Positions 63,269 through 64,000 of a stretch of DNA of 64,000 nucleotides are shown here, in pieces. The DNA is taken from positions 3,348,001-3,412,000 of the forward strand of contig NZ_FNTG01000002.1 in NCBI RefSeq assembly GCF_900104795.1, in the 5' to 3' direction. The notes beneath the pieces were generated by a model that did not search any database, was not told where the DNA came from, and worked only from the letters and a program-made list of their open reading frames with translations. The stretch comes from Burkholderia sp. WP9 (GTDB lineage: Bacteria; Pseudomonadota; Gammaproteobacteria; Burkholderiales; Burkholderiaceae). The position numbers and the translations under genes were made by a program. Positions within the stretch are counted from its first letter, which is position 1. Every line of letters begins with the position of its first letter.

Positions 63269-63359
63269 CGCTTGCTCGAAACTCACGGCATGCACGGGGG
63301 TCGAGCGCGGTGTTCACAGCTTCGATGGATCCGTGAAATCTTCCATCAGGAGCATCGCC

Positions 63360-64000
63360 ATGACACTCGGTGACACCATTAAAGGCATGGTCGGCATGGA
63401 TCCCACGGGTCATGCCGATCCCGACATGAAAGCCGTGCTCGACGCGCTCAGGAGTTTGAACCCCAAGCCAATCGAGGATTGCACCGTAGCCGAAGCGCGC
63501 CAGCAACCCACGCCCGCCGACGCCGTGACAAAGCTGCTGAGCGACCCTGCGTTCAGCGCGCGCCCCGCGCTGGAACTGGAGGCCGTGCGCACCGAGGACA
63601 TCATGATTCCCGGCGCGGCGGGCAGCAATCCCGCGCGCGTGTACACCCCGCAAGGCGAGGGGCCATTCCCGCTGATTCTGTATTTTCATGGCGGCGGCTG
63701 GGTGATCGCCGATCTCGATACCTACGACGCTACGCCGCGTTCCATGGCCGCGCAAAGCCGGGCGATCGTGGTTTCCGCGCACTACCGTCAGGCGCCCGAG
63801 CACAGGCTGCCGGCCGCCCACGAAGACGCGTTTGCCGCGTGGCGCTGGCTCGTGGGCAATGCGGCGAGCCTCGGCGGGGACCCCGGCAAGATTGCGGTAA
63901 TGGGTGAGAGCGCCGGCGCCAATCTCGCGATCAACGTTTCGATTCGCGCACGCGACACGGGCACGCGCATGCCGATGCACCAGTCGCTGATCTATCCGGT
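63360..64000 (+). CDS. HSL-family alpha/beta hydrolase, 3' truncated
   Basis: The frame from ATG 63360 (AGGAG 7 nt before) is open to the window edge, 213 residues seen. Oxyanion-hole motif HGGGW and the nucleophile motif GESAG mark the hormone-sensitive-lipase (family IV) esterases. The N-terminal cap is helical (MVGMDPTGHADPDMKAVLDA). It probably hydrolyses short-chain esters in the cytoplasm. It follows tssG by 91 bp in the same direction but is not a known T6SS component. Confidence 0.9.
   Translation, partial: MTLGDTIKGMVGMDPTGHADPDMKAVLDALRSLNPKPIEDCTVAEARQQPTPADAVTKLLSDPAFSARPALELEAVRTEDIMIPGAAGSNPARVYTPQGEGPFPLILYFHGGGWVIADLDTYDATPRSMAAQSRAIVVSAHYRQAPEHRLPAAHEDAFAAWRWLVGNAASLGGDPGKIAVMGESAGANLAINVSIRARDTGTRMPMHQSLIYP

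Overview
The window looks like a chromosomal segment of a Burkholderiales bacterium, most likely Paraburkholderia or a close relative. It has high GC with strong G/C preference at third codon positions, a Burkholderia-type 16-strand porin, MctP/DUF3311, a DUF1254 protein, type VI secretion tssF/tssG, a PaoABC-like aldehyde oxidoreductase, and several small acidic or proline-rich proteins of the kind common in that group. The genus is inferred from gene content, not from a search. No rRNA, tRNA, CRISPR array, insertion sequence or integrase was recognised. Most of the window reads as ordinary chromosome with dispersed metabolic and stress genes rather than one large island.

Layout. 1-5.5 kb: the 3' part of a glycosyltransferase-like gene, a TIGR03118 lipoprotein divergent from a HAD hydrolase, an arsR-AHSA1-GST cluster with a palindrome over the arsR start codon, and a Tat-exported aldo/keto reductase. 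5.5-15.6 kb: an M1 aminopeptidase lipoprotein, a Tat phosphoesterase with a cupredoxin, a membrane protein plus diguanylate cyclase, a phytochelatin-synthase-like lipoprotein, a DUF1254 lipoprotein and a VOC protein. 15.7-26.5 kb: glgA, DUF3311-mctP carboxylate uptake, marC, a glutamine amidotransferase with an MBL hydrolase, a CobS/CobT-like AAA+ and VWA pair, and a porin. 26.5-33.5 kb: a YdeP/FdhF-like molybdoenzyme, four tiny uncharacterised proteins, a cupin and transketolase.

33.6-44.5 kb: a lipoprotein, zapE, a PAS hybrid kinase translated just after an RsbQ-like alpha/beta hydrolase, a perfect 17-copy GGCATT array, yihY, a ligase-associated exonuclease-ligase pair and a stand-alone receiver protein. 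44.6-57 kb: an SDR stress oxidoreductase, paoABC-like genes, a PRC-barrel protein, glgX with DUF2934, a PerM/AI-2E protein with an extra C-terminal domain, a 60-residue conserved protein and a Rieske-FAD oxidoreductase. 57-64 kb: a second hybrid kinase, a small secreted protein, tssF-tssG and the start of an HSL-type esterase cut by the window end.

Shared themes are carbon storage and sugar phosphates (glgA, glgX, tkt), redox and aldehyde detoxification (two Mo enzymes, AKR, SDR, GST, Rieske-FAD), metal handling (phytochelatin-synthase-like, cupredoxin) and signalling (two hybrid kinases, a receiver, GGDEF). The most unusual items are the RsbQ-PAS kinase pair with the hexamer array upstream, the palindrome and possibly leaderless arsR promoter, the cluster of tiny proteins beside the molybdoenzyme, and the lipoprotein phytochelatin synthase. 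Starts were moved from the longest frame wherever a Shine-Dalgarno sequence, signal peptide or domain boundary supported a later codon.
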